A stretch of 38,011 nt of DNA from Syntrophaceae bacterium. GTDB taxonomy: Bacteria; Desulfobacterota; Syntrophia; Syntrophales; Smithellaceae. Made by a program: the position numbers and the translations under genes. The notes under the pieces are model-generated. The model did no database searches and had not been told where the DNA came from. It worked only from the letters and a program-made list of their open reading frames with translations. How positions within the stretch are numbered: the stretch's first letter is position 1; each line of letters begins with the position of its first letter. The DNA lies in contig JAGPFA010000023.1 of NCBI GenBank assembly GCA_018056765.1, positions 1 to 38,011 of the forward strand, read 5' to 3'. Of this stretch, positions 9,652 to 18,416 are shown piece after piece.

Positions 9652-10158
9652 TCAGCGAGACTCCGTTTTCTTCTCTTTGCGATGCAGCAGCATTTCCCAG
9701 ATCATCAGCGCGGCCCCCACGGTAATGGCGGAATCTGCGACGTTGAAAGCCGGCCAGTGCGGCAGCGTCGTGAAGCCCAGATAAACATCCAGAAAGTCGA
9801 CCACCGACCCGAAGCGCAGCCGGTCGATGAGATTGCCGATTGCGCCGCCGAAGATCAGGGTCAGTGACGTGGCCAGCATCAGATTACGGGGGTTGGTTTT
9901 TACAAGATAATAAACAATCAGGCCGGCGGCTGCACAGGTGATGCCGGTAAAGAAAACGTAGCGAAACGTGGCGGAGGCGTCGGCGAGAAAACCGAAGGCC
10001 GCGCCGGGATTCAATACATAGACCAGATTGAAGAGCCCCGGAATGACCGGATAGACCTCATGAAGGGTGAAGCGCGAAACAATCGCCGCTTTTGTAATCT
10101 GATCCAAACAGACGATCGCCGCCACGCCGAGAATAAATATCAAAAGATTTTTTTTCAA
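9652..10158 (-). CDS. lspA: Lipoprotein signal peptidase (signal peptidase II)
   Basis: Inner-membrane aspartyl protease that cuts the signal peptide from prolipoproteins before the lipid-modified cysteine; the lipoprotein encoded at 17119 would be a client. The 168-residue protein has four membrane segments and the conserved blocks FNLVYVLNPGAAFGFL, GGAIGNLIDRLRFGSVVDF (putative catalytic D121) and WPAFNVADSA (putative catalytic D142). It lies 44 bases downstream of ileS, an old and widespread gene pairing. Confidence 0.95.
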   Translation of the reverse strand: MKKNLLIFILGVAAIVCLDQITKAAIVSRFTLHEVYPVIPGLFNLVYVLNPGAAFGFLADASATFRYVFFTGITCAAAGLIVYYLVKTNPRNLMLATSLTLIFGGAIGNLIDRLRFGSVVDFLDVYLGFTTLPHWPAFNVADSAITVGAALMIWEMLLHRKEKKTESR

Positions 10159-10202
10159 ATTAACTCCCTGAGAGCCAAGCCCGGATCTTTCCTTTGGGTC
10201 GT

Positions 10203-12995
10203 TTACAGATTATCCGCACAGCGTGCGCAAATTGTTGGATGCTGAGGGTTTTCGCCGACCGATTGGTCAAAAATCCAGCAGCGCTCACATTTCGTGCCGC
10301 GGGCTTTTTCGACGCCGACGGCCAGGCCTTTGATCTCTTCGCTTTTATAAGAGCCGTCGATGTCTTTGTCTTCCGCCACGGCAAGCTGCGAAACGATTAA
10401 CAGGGCGCGCAACTCATCAAGATGTGTCGCCAGAAGATTCCGTAAATTTTCCGGGGCGGCGATAGTGATGCGCGCATCGAGAGAATGGCCGATGACCTTT
10501 TCCCGGCGTGCCTGCTCGATGGCTTTGGCGATTTCTCCCTTGGCTTCAATCATGGCACTCCAGCGCCGGCCGAGTTCCTCATCGAAGCAGTTCTTGTCCA
10601 TTTCGGGAAACTGAGCCAGGTGGACACTTTCTTCTTTTTTACTCCATCCGGGCAGGGCCTGCCAGACTTCTTCGGAGGTAAAGGTGAGTACGGGCGCCAG
10701 GAGCCTCGTCATGGCGCTCAGGATGATAAACATGGCGCTCTGGCCTGAGCGGCGGTTGGCCGACGCGGCGCGGCTCGTGTAGAGGCGGTCTTTTAAAACG
10801 TCCAGGTAAAGGGCGCTTAAATCCACCGCGCAGTAATTGTGCAGTGTGGAAAAGACAATATGGAACTGATGCTTTTCATAAGCATCCGTGACACGCCTGA
10901 TTACTTCCTGCAGGCGGTGCAGTGCCCAGCGGTCCATCTCCAGCATGGCCTCCGGCGCTACAGAGTCCTCGTCGGGACGGAAATCGTAGAGGTTCCCCAG
11001 TATAAAACGGCTGGTGTTGCGGATCCGGCGGTAGGCCTCCGTCAAACGCTTGAGAATTTCCTCGGAAATGCGGATATCCTCGGTATAGTCTTCCGAGGCC
11101 ACCCACAGGCGCAGAATTTCCGCACCGTACTTCTTGATCGCCTCCTGGGCCTCAATGACATTGCCGACGGACTTGGACATTTTCTTTCCTTCTCCGTCCA
11201 CGACGAACCCGTGCGTAAGGACTGTTTTATAGGGGGCGCGGTCGCGTGTGCCGATGCATTCCAAAAGGGACGAGTGGAACCAGCCGCGATGCTGGTCGGA
11301 GCCTTCCAGATACATGTCACAGGGTGAGGTGAGCTCCGGACGCTTCTCCAGAACCGCCGCGTGGCTCACGCCGGAGTCGAACCAGACATCGAGGATGTTT
11401 GTTTCCTTGGTAAATTCAATCGAGCGGCAGTGAGGACAGGTAGTGTGGCGCGGCAGCAGGTCGGTCGCCTCTTTTTCAAACCATACATCTGCACCGCCCT
11501 TCTCGACCAGCTCAAGCAGGTGATCGAGAATTTCCCTGGTCAGCAATTCATTTTTGCATTTGGCGCAATAGAAGATGGTAATCGGCACGCCCCAGAGGCG
11601 CTGGCGCGAAATGCACCAGTCGGGACGGTTCTCCACCATGCCGTAGATACGCTCCCGTCCCCAGGCAGGAATCCAGATAATTTCATTGCTGATGGCGCCC
11701 AGCGCCTTTTTGCGCAGATCGTTTTTTTCCATGGAGATGAACCACTGTTCAGTGGAGCGGAAAATTATCGGTTTTTTGCAACGCCAGCAGTGCGGATAGG
11801 AATGCTGCATGGGCACATGGCCCAACAGTGCGCCCGCCTCGTCGAGCTTTTTGATGACATTATCATTGGCATCAAAAACGAACTGACCGGCGAAGTGTTC
11901 GACGTCTTCGGTGAATTTCCCCTCGTCGTCAACCGGAGCGTAGTTATCAAGTCCGTATTCCTGCCCGATTTCGTAGTCCTCCTGGCCGTGTCCGGGAGCG
12001 ATATGCACCGCGCCGGTGCCCGCCTCCAGCGTGACAAAAGGCGCCAGGATCAAAACGCTGTGACGCTTCACCAGAGGGTGCAGGCATTTGTGCCCTTCAA
12101 GAACCTCTCCTGTAAATTCATCAAGAATTTCATAAGCGGCACCACGTTTTCCAAAAGCATCCAGACAATAATCGAGCATGTCCTTGGCGACAATGAGCAC
12201 CTCACCGTCGATCTTGACAGCCGTGTAGATGAAATCTTCTTTTACGGCAATGGCCAGGTTCGCCGGTATCGTCCAGGGCGTGGTCGTCCAGATGACCATA
12301 CTAACCTTTTCGCCCGCGAGTTTTGCAAGTGACTGAGCGATGTCGGAGTCGAAGGCGAACTTCACATAAATCGAAGGGGTGTGATGGTCGGCGTATTCCA
12401 CTTCCGCCTCGGCCAATGCCGTTTTACATGAGGCGCACCAGTAAACAGGCTTTTTTCCCTTATAGACACTGCCGTTTAAATAGAGTTTGCCGAATTCCGC
12501 CACGGTAGTGGCTTCGTACGGGTAGGCCATGGTCAGATAGGGATTGTCCCATTCGCCGAAAACACCCAGGCGCTTGAACTGTGCGCGCTGAATATCGACG
12601 TATTTTTCGGCATAGGCGCGGCAGGCCCGGCGTTTTTCAACCTGTGACATGTTTTGCTTTTTGTTGCCCAGTTCCTTATCCACCTGATGTTCAATGGGGA
12701 GTCCGTGGCAATCCCAGCCCGGCACATAAACTCCGTCATAGCCGGTCATGTTTTTGGCCTTGATGACGATGTCCTTGATGATTTTGTTCAGTGCCGTGCC
12801 CAGATGAATATTGCCGTTGGCGTATGGGGGGCCGTCATGGAGTATAAAAGGAGTTCGGCCTTTGGCTGAAGCCCGGATTTTTTTGTAAATTTCGATCTGT
12901 TCCCATTTTTCGAGCATTTCCGGCTCGCGCCGGGCCAGGTCCGCCCTCATCGGGAAGTCGGTTTGAGGAAGATTTAAGGTTTCTTTGTAGTCCAT
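10203..12995 (-). CDS. ileS: Isoleucine-tRNA ligase
   Basis: Class Ia synthetase that charges tRNA-Ile and edits misactivated valine. The 930-residue product starts at ATG 12995 ([10 protein letters not shown]), preceded by AAGGA at a normal distance; the frame stays open upstream to a GTG at 13091, but that would run through the leader terminator. Signature I reads NIHLGT (residues 62-67), so the usual final histidine of HIGH is threonine. Signature II is KMSKS at 605-609. [13 protein letters not shown] and the CP1 editing domain are intact. A C-terminal zinc finger (CERC ... CARC) is present. It is followed by lspA. Confidence 0.96.
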   Translation of the reverse strand: MDYKETLNLPQTDFPMRADLARREPEMLEKWEQIEIYKKIRASAKGRTPFILHDGPPYANGNIHLGTALNKIIKDIVIKAKNMTGYDGVYVPGWDCHGLPIEHQVDKELGNKKQNMSQVEKRRACRAYAEKYVDIQRAQFKRLGVFGEWDNPYLTMAYPYEATTVAEFGKLYLNGSVYKGKKPVYWCASCKTALAEAEVEYADHHTPSIYVKFAFDSDIAQSLAKLAGEKVSMVIWTTTPWTIPANLAIAVKEDFIYTAVKIDGEVLIVAKDMLDYCLDAFGKRGAAYEILDEFTGEVLEGHKCLHPLVKRHSVLILAPFVTLEAGTGAVHIAPGHGQEDYEIGQEYGLDNYAPVDDEGKFTEDVEHFAGQFVFDANDNVIKKLDEAGALLGHVPMQHSYPHCWRCKKPIIFRSTEQWFISMEKNDLRKKALGAISNEIIWIPAWGRERIYGMVENRPDWCISRQRLWGVPITIFYCAKCKNELLTREILDHLLELVEKGGADVWFEKEATDLLPRHTTCPHCRSIEFTKETNILDVWFDSGVSHAAVLEKRPELTSPCDMYLEGSDQHRGWFHSSLLECIGTRDRAPYKTVLTHGFVVDGEGKKMSKSVGNVIEAQEAIKKYGAEILRLWVASEDYTEDIRISEEILKRLTEAYRRIRNTSRFILGNLYDFRPDEDSVAPEAMLEMDRWALHRLQEVIRRVTDAYEKHQFHIVFSTLHNYCAVDLSALYLDVLKDRLYTSRAASANRRSGQSAMFIILSAMTRLLAPVLTFTSEEVWQALPGWSKKEESVHLAQFPEMDKNCFDEELGRRWSAMIEAKGEIAKAIEQARREKVIGHSLDARITIAAPENLRNLLATHLDELRALLIVSQLAVAEDKDIDGSYKSEEIKGLAVGVEKARGTKCERCWIFDQSVGENPQHPTICARCADNL

Positions 12996-13019
12996 TATGT
13001 CCTTGCTCCTGTCTCTTTG

Positions 13020-13042
13020 AAAAAAACAGCGGCTTGGCCGCT
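13020..13042 (-). terminator. Attenuator-like intrinsic terminator in the ileS leader
   Basis: On the minus strand AGCGGC-CAA-GCCGCT (13042-13028) is followed by G and seven T residues (13026-13020). It lies 24 bases upstream of the ileS ATG and before its ribosome-binding site, the arrangement of a transcription attenuator. A second hairpin TGCCGG/CCGGCA (13055-13070) precedes it. No T-box consensus was found. The divergent 278-base gap 12996-13273 otherwise shows no gene apart from the short leader ORF. Confidence 0.6.
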
Positions 13043-13084
13043 TTAAAATCGAAGTGCCGGTATGCCGGCAACTTTCTTCCGCAC
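13043..13084 (-). CDS. Possible 13-residue leader peptide of ileS
   Basis: A GTG-initiated ORF encodes [13 protein letters not shown] (initiator V read as M) and stops with TAA directly against the terminator stem. AAAGAG lies six bases before the GTG. The single isoleucine codon is the rare type ATA and falls in the loop of the upstream hairpin at 13055-13070. A ribosome stalled there would disturb that hairpin. One Ile codon is few for a classical attenuator, and I see no clean anti-terminator pairing, so this remains a hypothesis. Confidence 0.25.
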   Translation of the reverse strand: MRKKVAGIPALRF

Positions 13085-13273
13085 GGGTCACTCTTTTTTA
13101 TCGGCGGCTGTCAACTACCACATAACTATTTGACTTTCAAGCACGACTCTTGACGCGTGACGCCGAATGTGCGCTTCTTAAAAGGTGGTTGCAACGGGTA
13201 AAATATTTTGTTAGTTTTTCACCGGTTTTTGATTAACCGATTCCAGGTCCTGTATACAGCCAGGGAGAACATA

Positions 13274-14143
13274 ATGAAGGTAAAATCAGTCTGTGCGGCC
13301 GTTATGGCGGCAATAGCTTTGCTGATGCCCGAGGCAGTTTTTTCACAAAACCCATCCCATTCATGTGAATGTGTGGTAAAAACTGCCGCCGGTCTGGTCA
13401 ACTGGTCGGCAGGCTATGTCGAAGCATCCGGCACAGCCGCGATTCCCGCGCAGAATATGGGCAGGATCAGCGCCAGACCGGCTGCCGTACATGACGCCAG
13501 GCTTGCGGCCGGGCGTAATCTGCTGGAAATAACAAAAAGTATCGCGGTGGATTCCCTGACAACGGTCGGGGCTCTTACGGCGGGAAACGAGATCGTCAGC
13601 GTTTGCGTGGAAGGTTTGATCAGAAAAGCCGTCCAAACCAGTCTGCTTTATCTGCCCGACGGCACGGTAGAGGTGACACTCAGGATGCCCCTTTATGGCG
13701 AGCTTTCCCGGGCGCTCACTCCCTCACGTATTGAAAAAAGGACATTCACTTTCTTCCCGACAAAGAGCCGGGCAATGCCGGATGAGGCAAAGACAGCCGG
13801 CCGGGCCCCTTCCGGTCTGATTATCGACGCGCGCGGTCTGGGATTCCTCCCCGCAATTTGGCCGCGTCTATACAGTGAAAACGGAAACGAAATTTATGGC
13901 TTAAACTTAACAGGCGATACATGCTTTGCCGGGCAGGGGGCAAGTGGCTATGCCTGCGGGATCGACTGTGTCACAGGCAATCAGCGGGCGGGAGATGACC
14001 CGATTATCGTCAAGGCGCTCGGCACCGGCCCGGCAGGCAGGTCAGATCTCGTCATCGCCAATGACGATGCCGCCCGGGTACTTTCTCTGGAGAAGAAAAA
14101 CAGCTTCCTGAAACAGTGCCGTGTCGTAATTGTCATGGACTGA
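13274..14143 (+). CDS. Exported LPP20-family-like protein
   Basis: A 289-residue exported protein with a Sec signal peptide (MKVKSVCAAV..., probable cleavage near AVFSQ). It has no lipobox cysteine at that site, so it is not an obvious lipoprotein despite resembling the LPP20 family. The middle region has the family look: GYVEASGTAAIP, a helix with repeated AR and DAR residues, ITKSIAVDSLTTVG, VEGLIRKA and a strand DGTVEVTLRMPLYGELS. A second domain begins GLIIDARGLGFLPAIWPRLYSENG. Role unknown, presumably cell envelope. ATG 13274 is chosen because GGGAGA stands seven bases before it. It ends 94 bases before mutL. Confidence 0.65.
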   Translation: MKVKSVCAAVMAAIALLMPEAVFSQNPSHSCECVVKTAAGLVNWSAGYVEASGTAAIPAQNMGRISARPAAVHDARLAAGRNLLEITKSIAVDSLTTVGALTAGNEIVSVCVEGLIRKAVQTSLLYLPDGTVEVTLRMPLYGELSRALTPSRIEKRTFTFFPTKSRAMPDEAKTAGRAPSGLIIDARGLGFLPAIWPRLYSENGNEIYGLNLTGDTCFAGQGASGYACGIDCVTGNQRAGDDPIIVKALGTGPAGRSDLVIANDDAARVLSLEKKNSFLKQCRVVIVMD

Positions 14144-14237
14144 AAAAACCCCGAAAGCAGAGGCCAACAGCGGCAACCGGTCGCGGCGGCGAGAGGCGGC
14201 TGTTTATAGAACATCAGCGATAATCGAAGGGGGAAAA

Positions 14238-16046
14238 TTGACAAAAAGAATCACCGTTCTGTCGGAAGAGACAGCCAATCAGATTGCCGCCGGTGAAGTG
14301 GTGGAAAGGCCCGCGTCCATTGTCAAGGAAATGGTGGAAAATTCCATTGACGCAGATGCAACCGATATCCGCATCGAACTTGAGGCAGGGGGCTGTAAAT
14401 CCATCACGGTCACCGACAACGGTTCGGGAATCGGACGCGAGGATGTGGCACTGGTGTTTGAGCGTCACGCGACAAGTAAAATATCGAATCTCGAAGATAT
14501 CTACCGAACTGTTTCTTACGGTTTCCGGGGAGAGGCAATGCCCAGCATCGCGTCGGTCGCCCTGGTCGAAATGACCACGCGCCGTGCCGATGACCTGGAA
14601 GGTACAAAAGCCGTTGTCCGGGGGGGGGTGATTTCGGAGGTAACACCGGCAGGTGCCCCGGCCGGCACACGTATCAGAGTCAGTGAGCTCTTTGCCAACG
14701 TGCCGGCACGCCGGAAGTTTCTCAAAACAGAGGCTACTGAACAAAGTGCCTGTATGGATGCGCTGACCCGTATCGCACTGGCGCGCCCCGATGTGCGCTT
14801 TGTGGTTATGGCCGACGGTCGGGAAGTGTTTACCACGCCCGCCGTGAAAGACATCCGTGAGCGCATTGCCGTAGTTATGGGTAGCAATTTTCAAGACCAA
14901 TCCCTGGCTGTTTCCGGCGAAACGGAACGTGTCTCACTTGCCGGCTTCATCTCTGCTCCTTCTTTCACGAGGTCCAATTCCAGAGGAATTTATCTTTTTG
15001 TGAACGGGCGCTTTGTGCGCGACAACAGCATCACACACGCTCTTTTGGCCGCGTACCGGCAGGTAATCGAGCCACGTCGTTATCCGGCGGCGGTGTTGTT
15101 TCTGAACCTGCCAGGCGACGAGGTGGACATCAATGTTCATCCGGCGAAACTGGAAGTGCGCTTCAGGAATGCAGGGGATATTTACAGTCTGATTTCCAAA
15201 TCCGTGGCCGGAAGTCTTGCCGGTGATCAGGCAACGGAGGCGTTAGGTCCCTCGTTTGCCTATCGTCTGGCCCCGCGTGAGAAGACATCTGCCTCGTCTG
15301 GCTATTGGAAACCAAAAGGCGGCTCTGCCGGTGGAGCTGTGCCGTATGGACTTTTTTCACGGCAAAATCTCGAGCGGGCGATCAGCCAGGATCAGTTTAC
15401 CCGTGTGGCAGATGCGGGCGGGCCATACATCGCTGCAAATAAAGCAGAGTCTCCCGCACAGCAGGTAAACTTGGAAGGCTATGAGTATCTGGGCCAGTTT
15501 GCCGGTTCTTATCTGGCTTTTGGCGGGCCGGACGGGCTCATGATGATTGATCAGCATGCGGCCCATGAAAGGATTATTCTGGAGCGTCTGAAGGCGTCTT
15601 CAGCTAAGCGGGCAGCTACTCAGCCCCTGCTGGTACCCGAAGTCGTCACTGTCGCGCCCGCTCAAATCGCGCTTTTGGAAGCGGCCCTGCCGCTTCTGGA
15701 TGGTTTGGGGATTGAACTGGAGATTTATGGCCGCGATGCGGTGGCACTAAAGGCCCTTCCTGCCTGTATGCCGCATATTCCGGCCGAGGAAATCGTCTCC
15801 GATCTGGCGGATCAGCTCCAGGACGGCAATTTGTTGCAGCCACTTGAGCAACGCAGAGAGAAGATCATGGCATCGCTTGCCTGCCGTGCCGCCGTCAAGG
15901 CACGAACCGTTCTTCTGCCGGAAGAAGTCGCTTCACTGTGCCGTGATCTGGCGGCGACGCCATTCAACGCCACCTGTCCGCACGGGCGTCCGGTCAGTGT
16001 GAGGTTTCCCCTTTCGGAAATTGAAAGAATGTTCAAGCGGAAATAA
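14238..16046 (+). CDS. mutL: DNA mismatch repair protein MutL (endonuclease type)
   Basis: MutL couples mismatch recognition by MutS to strand removal. The 602-residue protein starts at TTG 14238 (MTKRITVLSEETANQIAAGE), with AAGGGGG just upstream; the longer frame is non-homologous. The GHKL ATPase motifs are present: E31 and N35 in KEMVENSIDAD, DNGSGI (60-65) and GFRGEA (95-100). The C-terminal domain keeps the endonuclease motif DQHA-x2-E-x4-E (from D438), the ACRAAVKA block, and CPHGRP (C580, H582). This MutL therefore probably nicks DNA itself, as in bacteria lacking MutH. miaA starts two bases after its stop codon. Confidence 0.96.
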   Translation: MTKRITVLSEETANQIAAGEVVERPASIVKEMVENSIDADATDIRIELEAGGCKSITVTDNGSGIGREDVALVFERHATSKISNLEDIYRTVSYGFRGEAMPSIASVALVEMTTRRADDLEGTKAVVRGGVISEVTPAGAPAGTRIRVSELFANVPARRKFLKTEATEQSACMDALTRIALARPDVRFVVMADGREVFTTPAVKDIRERIAVVMGSNFQDQSLAVSGETERVSLAGFISAPSFTRSNSRGIYLFVNGRFVRDNSITHALLAAYRQVIEPRRYPAAVLFLNLPGDEVDINVHPAKLEVRFRNAGDIYSLISKSVAGSLAGDQATEALGPSFAYRLAPREKTSASSGYWKPKGGSAGGAVPYGLFSRQNLERAISQDQFTRVADAGGPYIAANKAESPAQQVNLEGYEYLGQFAGSYLAFGGPDGLMMIDQHAAHERIILERLKASSAKRAATQPLLVPEVVTVAPAQIALLEAALPLLDGLGIELEIYGRDAVALKALPACMPHIPAEEIVSDLADQLQDGNLLQPLEQRREKIMASLACRAAVKARTVLLPEEVASLCRDLAATPFNATCPHGRPVSVRFPLSEIERMFKRK

Positions 16047-16047
16047 C

Positions 16048-16977
16048 ATGGCCAAAATCAAACTGGTTGTCATTTGCTCGCCCACCGCTACGGGGAAAAC
16101 GCGGCTGGCCATGGAGCTGGCACTCGCCACAGGTGGTGAGATTGTCGGCGCGGATTCGCTGCAGGTTTACCGCTATCTGGATATCGGCACAGCCAAACCG
16201 ACGCGTACACAAAGGGAAGCCGTAAGGCATCATCTGATCGATGTTGTGGACCCTGATGAAGAATTCAACGCAGCCCTTTATGCGGATCAGGCAGGCAGTG
16301 TCATCGAAGGGCTTGCCGGGGCAGGGAAAAGTATTTTTGTCGTCGGAGGTACTGGCCTGTACATCCGGGCTCTTTTACACGGGATACTGGCCACGCCGCC
16401 TGTGGATCACAATGTCCGTAATTTCTACAAAGAGATTCGTGACCGCCACGGCCGGGGCTATCTTTTCGGCCTGCTGAAAGAAAAAGACCCGCTGGCCGCC
16501 GCGCAAATCAACCCCAACGATTGGGTACGGGTCATCCGTGCGCTGGAGGTGTTTGAACAGTCAGGTCAATCGATTGTTACTTTGCAACGCGGGCACGCCT
16601 TCGCCGGTTCACACTACGATGTGTGCAAAATAGGCCTGCATGTTGAGCGCGCCGAACTCAAAAGAAGAATAACCGCCAGGACCGAACAGATGGCACAGGA
16701 CGGCCTGGTTGATGAAGTGCGGGAAATCCTGCGGCGCGGATATACGGAAAATCTCAAGCCGCTGCAATCAATGGGCTACAAGCAGGTGGTCGGGTTTCTG
16801 GCCGGGCGGTATGACTGGCGGCAGACACTTGATTTGATCAGCCGCGCGACCTGGCAATATGCAAAAAGGCAGATGACCTGGTTTTCGGCGGATCGCTCGA
16901 TTAAGTGGTTTGGGCCGGATCAATTTGAAGAAATTAAAAAGACCGTGGAGGCATTTCATCTTGCGCCGGGGCGCTGA
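16048..16977 (+). CDS. miaA: tRNA dimethylallyltransferase
   Basis: MiaA transfers a dimethylallyl group to N6 of A37 in tRNAs that read codons starting with U. The 309-residue product has the P-loop SPTATGKT (residues 11-18; the usual first residue G is S), then GADSLQVYRYLDIGTAKPT, and later VGGTGLYIRALLHG, all family hallmarks. The C-terminal region YAKRQMTWF is also typical. The start is the ATG separated by one base from the mutL stop; an earlier in-frame ATG lies inside mutL. Probably co-translated with mutL, a common pairing. Confidence 0.95.
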   Translation: MAKIKLVVICSPTATGKTRLAMELALATGGEIVGADSLQVYRYLDIGTAKPTRTQREAVRHHLIDVVDPDEEFNAALYADQAGSVIEGLAGAGKSIFVVGGTGLYIRALLHGILATPPVDHNVRNFYKEIRDRHGRGYLFGLLKEKDPLAAAQINPNDWVRVIRALEVFEQSGQSIVTLQRGHAFAGSHYDVCKIGLHVERAELKRRITARTEQMAQDGLVDEVREILRRGYTENLKPLQSMGYKQVVGFLAGRYDWRQTLDLISRATWQYAKRQMTWFSADRSIKWFGPDQFEEIKKTVEAFHLAPGR

Positions 16978-17118
16978 TGATCTTTTTGTTTTTTTCGTCG
17001 GTAGGCTGCACGAAGGTTCGGCCTTCAATATTGACTTGACTTAAAAAAGCACAAACGCTAGTGAAGATAGGCATTTTCAATGAAAAAGGATGGGGTTGCC
17101 GCTGGAGGATCCATCCGG

Positions 17119-18291
17119 ATGGAATCGATGACAAAGCGTGTGTTTGGTCCCTGCAGGGGATGTAAATCTTTAGTCACCCTGACTCTGTTTGGGCTTTACT
17201 TGTCCCTGACAGGATGTGAGTCTGCGCTTTTGATGCCTTTGATTCAGCTTGATTCTCCGGACAGCTATATCTATACGGGAATGAAGTTTCTCGATCAGGA
17301 AAAATTCAACCAGGCAGGCAAATCATTTGAAACTGCGCTGCGGTTGGATCGTAATAATTCACCGGCTCTCACCGGCAGGGGGCTGGTCAGGGCCTACACG
17401 TCGGACTTCCGGGGCGCCTGGGTCGACCTTCAACAGGCCCGTGATTTGGCAAAAACGGGTACGGAGAAGCTTTTGAATCATACCGCGATGATTCGCTACT
17501 ACACGCAAAGCAGACTCGATACCGGCTGGCTTGCCGAAAGTGAGGCGGAGTTCAGAAAGGCGCTCACAATTGACGGGGAAAATGCCGCCGCCTGCTATTT
17601 TATGGGACTGGCCTACAAGCAGGCCTGTTCATTTCATGAGGCGGGGAGCATGTTTGACAGAGTTGTCCGGCTCAAGTCGGATTATCTTGCCGAGGCGCTG
17701 GCCGAGCTTGCTTTTTTACGAAAAGTTCAGCAGGCGATGCCCGGCACAGATGCAGGCAGGCGTATTGCCCTGGCAGACAGCATTACACGTGCCGACGCGG
17801 CGGTCTTGCTGATGAGGGAATTAAGAATCGGCGATTTATACGAACAAAAAGCGAAAAAATCATCCCGTATGAATTTACGCCCGGCGATGCCCGCAGAAAC
17901 AACCGCCGATGATATGGCCAATCATCCGTGGAGGGAAGATGTTGAGGGAATTTTGAAAATCGGCGTGAAGGGTCTGGAAAATGACCCGGAAGGCCATTTT
18001 GCCCCTGACTCTTTTTTGACCAGGGCGAGTTTTGCCTTGATTCTCCAGGATATCATGGCCACGGTGGCAGGCGATGAGACACTCGTGAAAAGATTTGATG
18101 GTTTTAAGTCTCCTTTCCCCGATGTTACCGGTACTTCGCCCTATTTCAATGCGGCCATGGTGGCTACGACCCGCGGGCTCATGTCCGTAAGCAGTAAAGC
18201 TACAGGAGAATTTGCCCTGCACAATAAGGTTTCCGGAATAGAAGCGCTGCTGAGCATCAGGGCGCTCAAAGATAAGTGGAATTATCAGTGA
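17119..18291 (+). CDS. Lipoprotein with TPR and S-layer-homology-like domains
   Basis: A 390-residue predicted lipoprotein. Lipobox LSLTGC with modified cysteine C33. Next comes a TPR region (residues about 50-200, for example YIYTGMKFLDQEKFNQAGKS and ENAAACYFMGLAYKQA). The C-terminal third looks like SLH repeats (ITRADAAVLLMREL, then HFAPDSFLTRASFALILQDI and FPDVTGTSPYFNAAMVATTR). TPRs bind partners and SLH domains bind wall polymers, so an envelope scaffold is likely; the precise role is unknown. ATG 17119 is chosen for GGAGG ten bases upstream; ATG 17080 (with a longer n-region) and ATG 17128 are alternatives. It stands alone between miaA and valS. Confidence 0.7.
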   Translation: MESMTKRVFGPCRGCKSLVTLTLFGLYLSLTGCESALLMPLIQLDSPDSYIYTGMKFLDQEKFNQAGKSFETALRLDRNNSPALTGRGLVRAYTSDFRGAWVDLQQARDLAKTGTEKLLNHTAMIRYYTQSRLDTGWLAESEAEFRKALTIDGENAAACYFMGLAYKQACSFHEAGSMFDRVVRLKSDYLAEALAELAFLRKVQQAMPGTDAGRRIALADSITRADAAVLLMRELRIGDLYEQKAKKSSRMNLRPAMPAETTADDMANHPWREDVEGILKIGVKGLENDPEGHFAPDSFLTRASFALILQDIMATVAGDETLVKRFDGFKSPFPDVTGTSPYFNAAMVATTRGLMSVSSKATGEFALHNKVSGIEALLSIRALKDKWNYQ

Positions 18292-18317
18292 ATCTTCCGT
18301 TTGAAAAAATGTGGGCC

Positions 18318-18387
18318 TGACCGTTTGTGATAAAGCGACACTGACGGTTAGTCCCCGAGCAGAGTCGAAAAGGGCGAAAGCCCTTTT
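18318..18387 (+). other. Two stem-loops between the TPR lipoprotein gene and valS
   Basis: Stem 1 pairs CTGACCGT (18318-18325) with ACGGTTAG (18345-18352), with one G-U pair. Stem 2 is the perfect AAAAGGGC-GAAA-GCCCTTTT (18368-18387), ending in four T residues. Stem 2 may terminate the lipoprotein transcript, or the pair may form a valS leader. No T-box sequence is visible. Confidence 0.45.
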
Positions 18388-18416
18388 GTGTATTTGTAGA
18401 GGGGGAAAATTATTAC

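Noticed and set aside
12996..13091. N-terminal extension of IleS from GTG 13091
   Set aside because: It would translate through the leader hairpins and terminator, is not homologous, and the ATG at 12995 has a good ribosome-binding site.
12996..13273. T-box riboswitch upstream of ileS
   Set aside because: No AGGGTGG-type T-box sequence and no room for a full Stem I with specifier loop were found.
17012..17026. GAAGG/CCTTC hairpin after miaA as a terminator
   Set aside because: Only five base pairs and no T-run follows; the T-rich stretch lies before it, not after.
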